Positions 7,531 to 15,448 of a stretch of DNA of 24,692 bases are shown here, one piece after another. The DNA comes from CAUZJO01 sp963580245 (GTDB lineage: Bacteria; Sumerlaeota; Sumerlaeia; MVZB01), in NCBI GenBank assembly GCA_963580245.1, contig CAUZJO010000069.1, positions 1 through 24,692 on the forward strand, read 5' to 3'. Position 1 is the stretch's first letter, and every line of letters begins with the position of its first letter. A program made the translations under genes and the position numbers. The notes beneath the pieces are model-generated. The model made no database searches and was not told the origin of the DNA. It saw nothing but the letters and a program-made list of their open reading frames with translations.

Positions 7531-7784
7531 GTCGAGAGACCGCATTGCTTTCCCCTTTCTCGTCGTGCATCACTTGCGTGGGTGAACTCTGCCTCCGGCT
7601 ATCAACCATTCCGCAATTTCCCTCTCAAATGGCGCCCAGATTCTGACGATAGATATCTTAGAGCGGTCCCCTCTTGGGTAGGGGCGAGGTGTGCGGATTC
7701 GCGCCTCGAAGCCCGATCCCGAAGACCTCGCGCGTGGACGAGAGCGGCGAGCGTTTCCACATCAACCGGAGATGAACAAGCCAA

Positions 7785-8569
7785 ATGGAACCGACACCTG
7801 AGAACGTCATCAACGTCGATGGGCTGCGCGTGGCGTATGGGCGCGGCGGGAAGCGGCATGTCGCGGTTGACGGCCTGAGTTTTTCGGTGCGGCGCGGGGA
7901 GACGGTTGGGTTCATCGGCCCCAACGGGGCGGGGAAAAGCTCGACGATCAGGACGATGATGGGGTTTATGTTTCCCGAGGTGGGGGGGGATTAAGCTGTT
8001 TGGCCAAGCGGCCGGGTCGGTCGCTTCGCGGCGGCGGATTGGGTATCTGCCCGAGGTGACGCTCTACTATCCGTTTATGAAGGGGCGCGAGGGGCTCGAA
8101 CTTTAATGGCGGCTTGCATGGGCTGGATCGGCCCACGCTACGCCGACGCATCCCGGAGTTGCTGGGACGCGTGGGGCTGGGCGACAAGGCAGAGGTCCTG
8201 ATCAAGAACTTCTCGAAGGGCATGCAACAGCGCGTGGGGATCGCGCAGGCGATTATCGCCGATCCTGACCTGCTGATCTTCGATGAGCTCTCCTCGGGGC
8301 TGGATCCGATCGGGCGCTGCGACCTGCGCGAGGTCCTGCTCGACCTCAAACGGCGCGGCAAAACGATCTTCTTCAGCTCGCACGAGTTGCACGAAGTCGA
8401 GAGCCTCTGCGACCGGGTCATCATGATCCACCAGGGGCGCAAGATCGCGGACGAGAAAGTCCCAACGCTACTCGAGAAGCTGCGCGAGGCCGGCGGCGAT
8501 CGGCCCGTCACGCTCGAGGAACATTTCATGAACCTGATCCGGCCCGAACAGGCGGAGGTGACGGCATGA
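7785..8569 (+). pseudogene. ABC transporter ATP-binding protein with two frameshifts
   Basis: This would be a 260-residue ABC-2-type ATPase energising the two permeases downstream. Fragment one (from ATG 7785) has Walker A GPNGAGKSS (45-53). It ends at TAA 7992-7994 just after eight Gs at 7982-7989; removing one G continues as IKLFG and IGYLPEVTLYYP. A second stop at 8104-8106 vanishes if one A of 8105-8106 is removed, giving ELYGGLHGLDRP. The last fragment carries the signature FSKGMQQRVGIAQA, Walker B LLIFDELSSGLDP and the H-loop SSHELHEVE, so all catalytic motifs survive. It ends with a four-base ATGA overlap with the first permease, and the permeases are intact. That pattern favours sequencing error or very recent mutation over old decay. 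GGAG lies upstream at a loose distance from ATG 7785. Confidence 0.85.
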
Positions 8570-9339
8570 TCCGTCGTCAATGGCTGCTCGCGCGCACGAT
8601 CTTCACCGAGGCCGTCCGCCGGCGCGAGATTTACGTCATCGTCCTGTTGACCGTCGCGCTGATCGTCGCCGCCTCGACGATCCGGTTTTTCCAGATCGAG
8701 AGCCTGAACAAGTTCTATCACGAAATCGCGCTCAAGGTCATGATCATGGCCACGGCGCTGACGGTCATAATCTTGGCCGCGCGCCAGTTGCCACGCGAGT
8801 TCGAACGGCGCACGATCTACACGCTGCTGGCCAAGCCCGTCGCGCGTTGGGAATTCATGTTGGGCAAGTACCTGGGCGTGGTGCTGGCGGGTGTTTTTTG
8901 CCTGGCGTTGTTCATGACGGTGTTTTGCCTCGGCCGCTTGCTCGGTCACGGATCGATCAACTTCCCAATCTTTCTGCAGTACGTGTTCTTGCAGGTCCTG
9001 GGCGTCGCAACGTTGGCCGCGCTGGCGTTCTTGCTTTCGATGGTGATGGGGCTGGACGCGGCGATCGTCACCACGGCGCTGCTCTATTTACTCGGTCACG
9101 TGCTGACCAACGCGTTGGCGATCCTTTACGAGTTCATGGGGACGGCGGGCAAGGTCTTGCTGCTCGTGCTCAATTACACGATCCCCCAACCGGCCCTGTT
9201 CGATCTCTCGGCCAAGGTGGTTCACGACTGGCCGCCGCTCTCGGCCAACGTCATGGTTTTGGGGGTCCTTTACCTGATGATGTTTATCGTGCCCTACCTG
9301 GGCCTGAGTTTTTTCCTGTTTCGGCGGCGGGCGCTTTAA
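8566..9339 (+). CDS. ABC-2-type transporter permease 1
   Basis: A 257-residue integral membrane protein with about six hydrophobic helices, starting with a cytoplasmic segment (QWLLARTIFTEAVRRREIY) and containing the conserved ReFERRTIYTLLAKPVARWE cytoplasmic loop (around residues 79-98) that is usual in NosY/ABC-2 permeases. It would form the export channel with the second permease, driven by the upstream ATPase. The start codon overlaps the ATPase stop by four bases (ATGA), showing translational coupling. Its substrate cannot be read from the sequence. The same loop pattern recurs in the next gene, so the two probably arose by duplication and act as a heterodimer. Confidence 0.85.
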   Translation: MIRRQWLLARTIFTEAVRRREIYVIVLLTVALIVAASTIRFFQIESLNKFYHEIALKVMIMATALTVIILAARQLPREFERRTIYTLLAKPVARWEFMLGKYLGVVLAGVFCLALFMTVFCLGRLLGHGSINFPIFLQYVFLQVLGVATLAALAFLLSMVMGLDAAIVTTALLYLLGHVLTNALAILYEFMGTAGKVLLLVLNYTIPQPALFDLSAKVVHDWPPLSANVMVLGVLYLMMFIVPYLGLSFFLFRRRAL

Positions 9340-9353
9340 GGAGGGCAAACGAA

Positions 9354-10169
9354 ATGGATTCGGCCATGGAACTTCAACCCGCGATCGGCTCGGCGGATTC
9401 GGCGGGCGCGCTGCGTCCGTTGCGGCATCTGGTTCGGGCCGTGTGGCTCCAAGCCCTGCGGCGCAATGAAATCTGGGTCGTCGGGATATTGCTCGGGCTA
9501 TACGTGCTGGGGGCGTTGGTGTTGCGCATCGTCGGGATCGAATCGGCGCAGACCGCGCGGTTCGTCACCGGCCTGGGTTTGCAATTGGGTTCGACGCTGA
9601 CGGCCCTGCTCGTGATCGTCATGGGCGCGCGCCAGGTTCCCGATGAAATCGAACAGCGCACGATCTACCCGGTCTTGGCCAAGCCGGTCTCGCGCGGGCA
9701 GGTCCTGCTGGGCAAGGGGCTGCCGACGTGGCTGGCCGGCGTCGCCGCGATGCTCCTGTTCACGGGCACCACGCTGGCCATCGCGCCGCGCCTGCCGTAT
9801 CAAACTCCCGGCCCGCTGGCGCAGGCGCTGCTGATCAAGGCCGCGTCGCTGGCCATGTTGACCGGATTGGTCATCTGGCTCTCGCTGTGGATGCCCAAGG
9901 CCGTCTCGCTCGTCCTGTGTTGCGCTTTGTATTTCTTTGGGACAACGAGCGTGAACCTGATCATCAATGCGACGGGGCACGCCAACGTTGTTCAGTATCT
10001 CAGTCGTCTCGTGCCCGACTTCTCGCTGATGGACCACTTTCAACGCTACGTCGACGGTGGGGGCCTCTTGAGTGCCGGTCAGGCCGCCGGGCTGATGGTT
10101 TATGGCGTGGCCTGGACGGTGGTCTTCGGCGCACTGGCGGCCGCCCGTTTCAGGCGTCAGCCCATTTGA
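9354..10169 (+). CDS. ABC-2-type transporter permease 2
   Basis: A 271-residue integral membrane protein paralogous to the preceding permease: after a 25-residue polar N-terminus it has a first helix (IWVVGILLGLYVLGALVL), then the conserved loop with EIEQRTIYPVLAKPVSRGQ, and further hydrophobic helices to a basic C-terminus (ARFRRQPI). AAGGAGG at 9338-9344 is nine bases before ATG 9354. The gap to permease 1 is only 14 bases. It is expected to pair with permease 1 as the membrane part of an ABC-2 exporter. The ATPase gene upstream is frameshifted, so function depends on whether those shifts are real. Confidence 0.84.
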   Translation: MDSAMELQPAIGSADSAGALRPLRHLVRAVWLQALRRNEIWVVGILLGLYVLGALVLRIVGIESAQTARFVTGLGLQLGSTLTALLVIVMGARQVPDEIEQRTIYPVLAKPVSRGQVLLGKGLPTWLAGVAAMLLFTGTTLAIAPRLPYQTPGPLAQALLIKAASLAMLTGLVIWLSLWMPKAVSLVLCCALYFFGTTSVNLIINATGHANVVQYLSRLVPDFSLMDHFQRYVDGGGLLSAGQAAGLMVYGVAWTVVFGALAAARFRRQPI

Positions 10170-10183
10170 TGGAGTGCCGATCG

Positions 10184-11362
10184 ATGCGTGGCAAGCGTTC
10201 CACTTCTCAAGCTCAACGTCGCGGTCATGCCGTGTTTACCGGCCTGTGTTTGCTGGCGGGCCTGGCCGTGGCCGGGGCATTGAAACCAGGACTGACCAAG
10301 GCCAAACCCTATACGCCGGCCTTCGCGCTGAACGACCAGACCCGCCGGGCGGCCAATTCCAACGCGTTCGCCGTGGTCATGGGCGAGGTCCGCGCGACGA
10401 TGGCCGATCTTATTTGGGTCAAGACCGAGCGTTACCTGCATCGCGGCGTCGCCTACGGCTCGCACGTGAACTATGAGGCCATGGCCCGCAAGGGCGAGGT
10501 CCAGACCAACGCGCCCCACGCCGACTCCACTCATCAGGACCACGTCGGTCCTCCTCACGAAGAGCCCCGTGGGCATGAGGACCACGATCACGCCGAACAT
10601 GCCCATGACGACGATGAGCAAACTCACGATGAGCCCGATCAACATCCCGAGCGCCATGTCCATGATGAACATTGCAACCACGGCGCCTACGAGGCTCAGG
10701 ACGGCCACGATCCTGGCGCCTGCAATCATGATCATTCGGTCCAAGCGCCTGACGGCGATCAAGAAGAGGGCATGAGCACCGTCATCCCCGAGGCGCGGGA
10801 GGACTATCGGGGATTCGTCGGCGCCTTGCATCGGGCCGTGCAGCCGTGGCAGGACCGCGATGCGCCCCACGAGCATACCTCGGGAGAACAGCTCCTGCCC
10901 TGGTATCGCATGTTGACCTATAGCAACCCCAGCCACGTTCGCGGATACATGACCGGCGCGTGGTGGCTCATGAAGGGGGCCAAGAACCAAGAAGGCCTGC
11001 TGGACGAAGCCGAGGCGTTTATCAAGGAAGGAATCGAGAACAACGCCGAGAGCTTCGTGCTGCAACTGATGCACGGCCGGGTGTTGATTCAACGCGAGGC
11101 CTGGGACGAGGCGATCGCGGCCTGCGAGCGCGCGGTCGAGCTCGCGCTGCGGGTCCGCCCCCAGAACCCGTCCCCGGATTCGGAGCTCTGGAGCGAATCG
11201 GACGAGGAGGACTTCCGCTCGGCGTTGCGTTACGTCCCGCTCATCCAGTGGCGCAAGCTGGCCGACCACGACTCGGCCCGGCGCAACGTCCGGCGAGTGC
11301 TCACCCACGCGCCCAACGACCTACCCCTGCTCCAGATGCTGGAACTGATCGACCAAGAATAA
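10184..11362 (+). CDS. Membrane-anchored TPR-like protein with histidine-rich insert
   Basis: A 392-residue protein with one N-terminal hydrophobic segment (about residues 19-36, AVFTGLCLLAGLAVAGAL), so probably anchored in the inner membrane facing the periplasm. A conserved-looking segment EVRATMADLIWVKTERYLHRG follows. Residues about 110-185 hold 18 histidines with many Asp/Glu and two Cys in HxH-type runs, suggesting metal binding. The C-terminal half has LLPWYRMLTYSNPSHVRGYMTG and helical repeats resembling TPRs (DEAEAFIKEGIENNAES, WDEAIAACERAVELAL). ATG 10184 has GGAG at 10171-10174; an in-frame ATG at 10169 overlaps the permease stop and is the alternative. It ends the ABC operon. I recall related TPR proteins beside ABC-2 exporters in other uncultured bacteria, but no named function is known to me. 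Confidence 0.75.
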   Translation: MRGKRSTSQAQRRGHAVFTGLCLLAGLAVAGALKPGLTKAKPYTPAFALNDQTRRAANSNAFAVVMGEVRATMADLIWVKTERYLHRGVAYGSHVNYEAMARKGEVQTNAPHADSTHQDHVGPPHEEPRGHEDHDHAEHAHDDDEQTHDEPDQHPERHVHDEHCNHGAYEAQDGHDPGACNHDHSVQAPDGDQEEGMSTVIPEAREDYRGFVGALHRAVQPWQDRDAPHEHTSGEQLLPWYRMLTYSNPSHVRGYMTGAWWLMKGAKNQEGLLDEAEAFIKEGIENNAESFVLQLMHGRVLIQREAWDEAIAACERAVELALRVRPQNPSPDSELWSESDEEDFRSALRYVPLIQWRKLADHDSARRNVRRVLTHAPNDLPLLQMLELIDQE

Positions 11363-11441
11363 TCGCGGTGGCGGGCGATAAGGGGCGCGAGCCCTGCGTA
11401 GCGGATCGTCGCGAAACCCGGTCCCCGTCCTTGTCTATGAT

Positions 11442-11554
11442 CGGCTCCCGTCCTCGTCCCTCGTAATCGTATTCGAAATGGTGTTCATCATCGCGTTTCA
11501 CCTTAATTGTGACCCGAAAAAACGACCGATTACGAGGGACGAGGACGGGAGCCG
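11442..11554. repeat. Palindromic repeat element, copy 1 (28-bp perfect arms)
   Basis: The arms 11442-11469 and 11527-11554 are perfect reverse complements over 28 bases and flank a 57-base loop. The arms contain the core CGTAATCG and the GGCTCCCG end, and the right arm continues into a tandem GGGAGCC. The element fills the gap between the TPR gene and mfd. A second, diverged copy lies at 19871-19982. Downstream of both copies the 11-base word CGCGGGAGGCA recurs (11573-11583 and 20035-20045), so the shared unit probably extends to about 11600. Confidence 0.85.
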
Positions 11555-11613
11555 GGAGCCGAGCTGAAGGACCGCGGGAGGCAAGAACCCCAGCGAAACC
11601 CCCGAAGCCGGGT

Positions 11614-11642
11614 TTGCTATTTCAATTCTCCCGCCCTATAGT
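11614..11642 (+). promoter_or_regulatory. Putative sigma70-like promoter of mfd
   Basis: TTGCTA at 11614-11619 and TATAGT at 11637-11642 are separated by 17 bases. Transcription would begin near 11649, just before the proposed mfd start codons at 11653 or 11668. The match is by eye and has not been tested against background. Confidence 0.45.
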
Positions 11643-11652
11643 GCCGCGAGTG

Positions 11653-14600
11653 ATGAAGCGACCGGTCATGGGCATCTTCCTGGATCGTTTTGAGGCCCAG
11701 GTTAGCGGCCTTGTCGAGGCCGTCGGCACTTCTGATAACAATATAGAAGTCACTTCGGCCAGCGCCGGCGCGACTCCCGCCCTGATCGGCCTTCTCGCCC
11801 GCCGCCTCGAGCGGCCCCTGCTCGTTCTGACCAGCTCCCTGGAAAAGGCCGAGTCGATCACCGACGGGCTGCGCTTTTTCGGCGAGCGGCCGCTCCTGCT
11901 CCCCAGCTTCGAAACGCTCCCTTTCGAGACCGCCGAACCGGTCCTGCACGTCCTGGCCGGTCGCTGCCGGGCTCTGACGCAACTGGCCCAGGCGGTCGAT
12001 GGCCGGGCGGTGGCCGGGCGGCCATCGCTCATCGTCGCGCCGGTCGACTCCCTCGCTTTTCGGCCGCTCCCTGTCCAGGTCCTGCGCGACCAGTCGCTGC
12101 GGATCATGTGGGGCGAGCCGCTTGATCTCGATGAACTCTCTCGGCGCCTGGTCGCGTTGGGATTCCGGCGCGAGGCGTTGGTCGAAAGCCCCGGCGAGTT
12201 CGCCATCCGCGGGTCGATCGTCGATCTCTACCCGCCCAACACCGACACGCCCTGGCGTCTGGACCTGTTCGGCGAGGAGATCGAGCAAATCCGGCGCTTC
12301 GATCCCGCAACCCAGCGCTCGCTGCCCATGGAAGAGGAAATCGAGACGATCGAGATCCTGGCCAATGCCTGCGTGGCGCCGAAACTCGAATGGCTCGCCC
12401 AGGGGGACGCGCTTGGGTCGTTTTTTGACCTGCTGCCGTCGCGGACGCTCATCGTGCGCGACGGTCCCACGCGTCTTGACCAGCGACTCATCCGCTTCGA
12501 CGACATCGCCCAACACCATTGGGACGAGATCCACAAGATCAGAGACGAGGAAGAGCGCAACTTCTTCGTCGTCAATGATATCCCGCCTAAGGATTGGCTG
12601 CTCGACCGCGATCAGGTCATGGCGGGCCTGGGCCGGTTCCAAAGCGTCGATCTGGCCGACCTGAGCGTCGAGGAGGACGGGCCCCAAGCCGCCGAGCCCG
12701 GGCCGCTCCTCTTTCAAATCCCCGCCCAGAGCTTCGAGTCGATCCCCTCGCAGTTCACCGAATACCTGGGCCTGATCCGCGAACGCCTGCGCCAAGGGCA
12801 TTGGGTCGTGGTCGTCTGCGACAACGACGGCCAGGTGATGCGGCTGGACGAGATGCTGCGCGAGAACGAAATCTCCGCGGCGTTCCTGGACGGGAAAGAA
12901 ACCCCGCTGGGCCTGCCGCGCGGTCCCGAAGACCCCTGCCCCGACGTCCTGCTGACGGTCGGCGAGCTGCACGAAGGGTTTCAGTCGCCGCAGGCGGGCG
13001 TGATGATCGTGACCGACCGCGAGATATTCGGCCGCTATAAACGCCGCCACATCTACCGCAAGGCCACGCGCGGCAAATCGATCGCCGACCCCACCCAGAT
13101 CGAGCGCGGCGATTACGTCGTGCACCTCGATCACGGGATCGGCCTGTTTGAGCGCATCCGCCGCCAGGAAATCGATGGGCGCCTGACCGAGTTCCTCGAG
13201 ATCGTTTATCAAAACGACGACCTGCTGCTGGCACCCGTCGATAAGCTGCACATGGTCCAGAAATACGCGTCCGCCGAAGGCAAGAAGCCCGTGCTGGACC
13301 GCCTGGGCGCGAAGAAGTGGAAGAGCCGCTGCAAGAAGACGATGGAAGCGGTGCGCAAGATGGCCGGCGAGCTGCTCGCGCTGTATGCCCGACGCCAGGC
13401 CGCCGAGGGCTTCGAGTTTGGCCCCGACACGACCTGGCAGCAGGAATTCGAGGCGTCGTTCATCTATCAAGAGACGCCCGACCAGCTCCAGGCGATCCAG
13501 CAAGTCAAGGAAGACATGTGCTCGCGCAAGCCGATGGACCGGCTCGTTTGCGGCGACGTCGGCTACGGCAAGACCGAAGTGGCGATCCGCGCGGCGTTCA
13601 AGGCGCTGGTCGAGAAACGCCAAGTCGCCGTCCTCGCGCCGACCACCCTGCTCGTTCAACAGCACTACAACACCCTTCGCGAGCGCTTCGCCGATTACCC
13701 GTTCAAAATCGAGATGCTCTCGCGCTTCCGCAACGCCAAGCAGATTCGCGAGTCGCTCAAACGCGTCAAGGAGGGCGAGGTCGACCTTGTGGTGGGGACG
13801 CATCGCCTGCTTTCGAAAGACGTTCAGTTCCGCGACCTGGGGTTGCTGGTCGTCGACGAAGAGCAGCGCTTCGGCGTGGCGCAGAAGGAGCAGATCAAGT
13901 CGCTACGGGCCGACGTGGACATCATCACGCTGACGGCCACGCCGATCCCGCGCACGCTTTACATGGCGCTTTCGGGCCTGCGCGACCTGAGCATCATCAA
14001 CACGCCGCCGGCCGACCGCCATCCGATCAAGACGCGCACGATCCGCTTCGACCGCGAGCAGATCGAGGAGGCGATCCTGCGCGAGCTGAACCGCGGCGGC
14101 CAGATCTACTTCGTCCACAACCGAATCGAATCGATCCAGAGCGTCGCGGAAACCATCCGCGAGATCGTCCCGCGCACGCGCATGGCCGTCGCCCACGGTC
14201 AGATGGATGAACACGAGCTGGAGACGATCATGCTCGATTTCGTCGCCGGCAAGTACGATATCCTGCTCTCGACCACGATCATCGAGAACGGGATCGACAT
14301 CCCCAACGTCAACACGATCATCATCAATCGTGCCGACACGTTCGGCTTGGCGCAGCTCTACCAATTGCGCGGCCGCGTGGGGCGCGACGTGCGGCAGGCC
14401 TACGCTTACCTGATCCTCCCGGCGGGCCGGGCCATTACGCCGCAAGCGGTCAAGCGGCTCGAAACCCTCGAGGAGTTCACGGAGCTGGGCGTCGGCTTCT
14501 CGATCGCGATGCGCGACCTCGAAATCCGCGGCACGGGCAACATCCTGGGTCGCGAGCAGCACGGGGCGATCGTCGAGGTCGGGTTCGAGATGTATTGCCG

Positions 14601-15138
14601 CCTACTCGAAGAAGCCGTCACCGAAATGCGCGGCATGCCACTCGATCAGCCGTTGTGGCCGGTCGATATCAAATGGCCGATCGAGCAGGTCCTGCCCGAA
14701 GAATACATCCCGATCGAGTCCCAGCGCATCCGGTTCTATAAAAGCATCGCCTCGACCCGCACGCGCAACGACCTGGACTTGCTCCTCGACGAGTTGCTCG
14801 ACCGCTACGGCCCGCTCCCGCCGCCGGCCGTCAACCTGATCGGCGCGTGCCGACTCAAGCTGGCCGCCTCGCCTTGGCGCATCGACACCATCCGCCCCGC
14901 CCCCGACGGCACGGTGCGGATCAAGGCCCCCGTCTTCGCTCCCGAGCTGGCCGCCGCCCTCGCTGCCAACGCCCAAGCCGGCCGCCAGGCCTTCACCAGC
15001 CTACGCCGCCTGGGTGACCAGGTCATCCTAACCCCGCGCGGCGACGGCGAACAGTTCCCCCCCGAACAGCTCCTAACCGTCCTCGCCGATTACCTCTCGG
15101 TCCTGGAGGCGCCGAGGGAAGAAGCGGATGTGGTGTGA
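11653..15138 (+). CDS. mfd: Transcription-repair coupling factor
   Basis: Mfd is an ATP-driven DNA translocase that displaces RNA polymerase stalled at lesions and recruits UvrA. The 1161-residue length is typical. In order: the UvrB-like domains (around LLLPSFETLPFET near residues 85-97), the CarD-like RNA-polymerase-interacting domain (ERGDYVVHLDHGIGLFE, about 484-500), the helicase core with Walker A GDVGYGKTE (from 634) and DEEQRFGV (from 735), LTATPIPRTLYMAL, the TIIENGIDIPNVNTIIINRA segment, QLRGRVGR, and a C-terminal TRCF domain. The open frame extends upstream to 11509, but that part reads through the repeat element and should not be translated. ATG 11653 and ATG 11668 are both possible starts; neither has a strong ribosome-binding site, and the putative promoter just upstream would give a very short leader. 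It appears to be monocistronic. Confidence 0.95.
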   Translation: MKRPVMGIFLDRFEAQVSGLVEAVGTSDNNIEVTSASAGATPALIGLLARRLERPLLVLTSSLEKAESITDGLRFFGERPLLLPSFETLPFETAEPVLHVLAGRCRALTQLAQAVDGRAVAGRPSLIVAPVDSLAFRPLPVQVLRDQSLRIMWGEPLDLDELSRRLVALGFRREALVESPGEFAIRGSIVDLYPPNTDTPWRLDLFGEEIEQIRRFDPATQRSLPMEEEIETIEILANACVAPKLEWLAQGDALGSFFDLLPSRTLIVRDGPTRLDQRLIRFDDIAQHHWDEIHKIRDEEERNFFVVNDIPPKDWLLDRDQVMAGLGRFQSVDLADLSVEEDGPQAAEPGPLLFQIPAQSFESIPSQFTEYLGLIRERLRQGHWVVVVCDNDGQVMRLDEMLRENEISAAFLDGKETPLGLPRGPEDPCPDVLLTVGELHEGFQSPQAGVMIVTDREIFGRYKRRHIYRKATRGKSIADPTQIERGDYVVHLDHGIGLFERIRRQEIDGRLTEFLEIVYQNDDLLLAPVDKLHMVQKYASAEGKKPVLDRLGAKKWKSRCKKTMEAVRKMAGELLALYARRQAAEGFEFGPDTTWQQEFEASFIYQETPDQLQAIQQVKEDMCSRKPMDRLVCGDVGYGKTEVAIRAAFKALVEKRQVAVLAPTTLLVQQHYNTLRERFADYPFKIEMLSRFRNAKQIRESLKRVKEGEVDLVVGTHRLLSKDVQFRDLGLLVVDEEQRFGVAQKEQIKSLRADVDIITLTATPIPRTLYMALSGLRDLSIINTPPADRHPIKTRTIRFDREQIEEAILRELNRGGQIYFVHNRIESIQSVAETIREIVPRTRMAVAHGQMDEHELETIMLDFVAGKYDILLSTTIIENGIDIPNVNTIIINRADTFGLAQLYQLRGRVGRDVRQAYAYLILPAGRAITPQAVKRLETLEEFTELGVGFSIAMRDLEIRGTGNILGREQHGAIVEVGFEMYCRLLEEAVTEMRGMPLDQPLWPVDIKWPIEQVLPEEYIPIESQRIRFYKSIASTRTRNDLDLLLDELLDRYGPLPPPAVNLIGACRLKLAASPWRIDTIRPAPDGTVRIKAPVFAPELAAALAANAQAGRQAFTSLRRLGDQVILTPRGDGEQFPPEQLLTVLADYLSVLEAPREEADVV

Positions 15139-15146
15139 CCGGATCC

Positions 15147-15175
15147 TTGACGTTTTCCCGAGTGTTGGCTATACA
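15147..15175 (+). promoter_or_regulatory. Sigma70-like promoter of mazEF
   Basis: TTGACG at 15147-15152 and TATACA at 15170-15175 are 17 bases apart. The -10 hexamer lies inside the palindrome at 15167-15185, as expected for an autoregulated toxin-antitoxin promoter. Confidence 0.7.
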
Positions 15176-15185
15176 TAGTATAGCC
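15167..15185. promoter_or_regulatory. Palindromic operator overlapping the mazEF -10 box
   Basis: GGCTATAC, a three-base ATA spacer and GTATAGCC form a perfect 8-bp inverted repeat over the -10 hexamer, immediately before the mazE ribosome-binding site. MazE-family antitoxins repress their own promoter by binding such palindromes (family knowledge), so this is the likely MazE/MazEF binding site. Confidence 0.7.
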
Positions 15186-15199
15186 TAGGGAGGTGAATC

Positions 15200-15448
15200 A
15201 TGATCACGAAGGTACAGAGCTGGGGCAATAGCCAAGGGCTGCGGCTCAGCAAGCAGGTCTTGGAGGACGCGCGCATCTCGGTGGGTGACGAGGTGGAAGT
15301 GGCCGTCCGAGACGGCGCGATACTCGTTGAGCCCGTCAGGCGTACTCGCGGCAAGCATGATCTACGAAAGCTCGTTGCCCGGATTCCGAAAGATTACCAA
15401 TCGGAAGAGGTCTCGTGGGGAACTCCGGTCGGACGGGAGGTGTGGTAA
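15200..15448 (+). CDS. mazE: MazE-family antitoxin (AbrB-type)
   Basis: An 82-residue antitoxin with an N-terminal SpoVT/AbrB-like DNA-binding domain: KVQSWGNSQGLRLSKQVLE (4-22) and SVGDEVEVAVRDGAILVEP (27-45) are the two halves of the swapped-hairpin fold. The C-terminus (VSWGTPVGREVW, 71-82) matches the toxin-neutralising tail found in this family. GGGAGG at 15188-15193 precedes ATG 15200 by six bases. The stop codon TAA is directly followed by the mazF ATG, so the pair is translationally coupled. Its expected roles are to bind and block MazF and to repress the promoter through the 19-base palindrome upstream. It lies alone between mfd and a DNA methyltransferase, as a small accessory insert. 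Confidence 0.9.
   Translation: MITKVQSWGNSQGLRLSKQVLEDARISVGDEVEVAVRDGAILVEPVRRTRGKHDLRKLVARIPKDYQSEEVSWGTPVGREVW

Noticed and set aside
7785..8569. Programmed frameshifting in the ABC ATPase
   Set aside because: Two independent shifts of the same kind would be needed in one short gene, and nearby a third gene has the same lesion type; sequencing error or mutation is simpler.
10157..11308. Minus-strand 383-codon frame with apparent hydrophobic segments opposite the His-rich gene
   Set aside because: The hydrophobic runs (Met/Val/Ile) are the reverse reading of His/Asp codons in the real gene. The plus-strand gene has operon context, a ribosome-binding site and TPR-like sequence.
11509..11652. 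N-terminal extension of Mfd
   Set aside because: It translates the palindromic repeat and lies upstream of the putative promoter; the residues do not resemble Mfd.
11617..13803. A 728-codon open frame on the minus strand opposite mfd
   Set aside because: It lies wholly within mfd in a GC-rich region, has low-complexity Arg/Ala/Asp/Leu-rich composition and shows no domain; it is a shadow frame.
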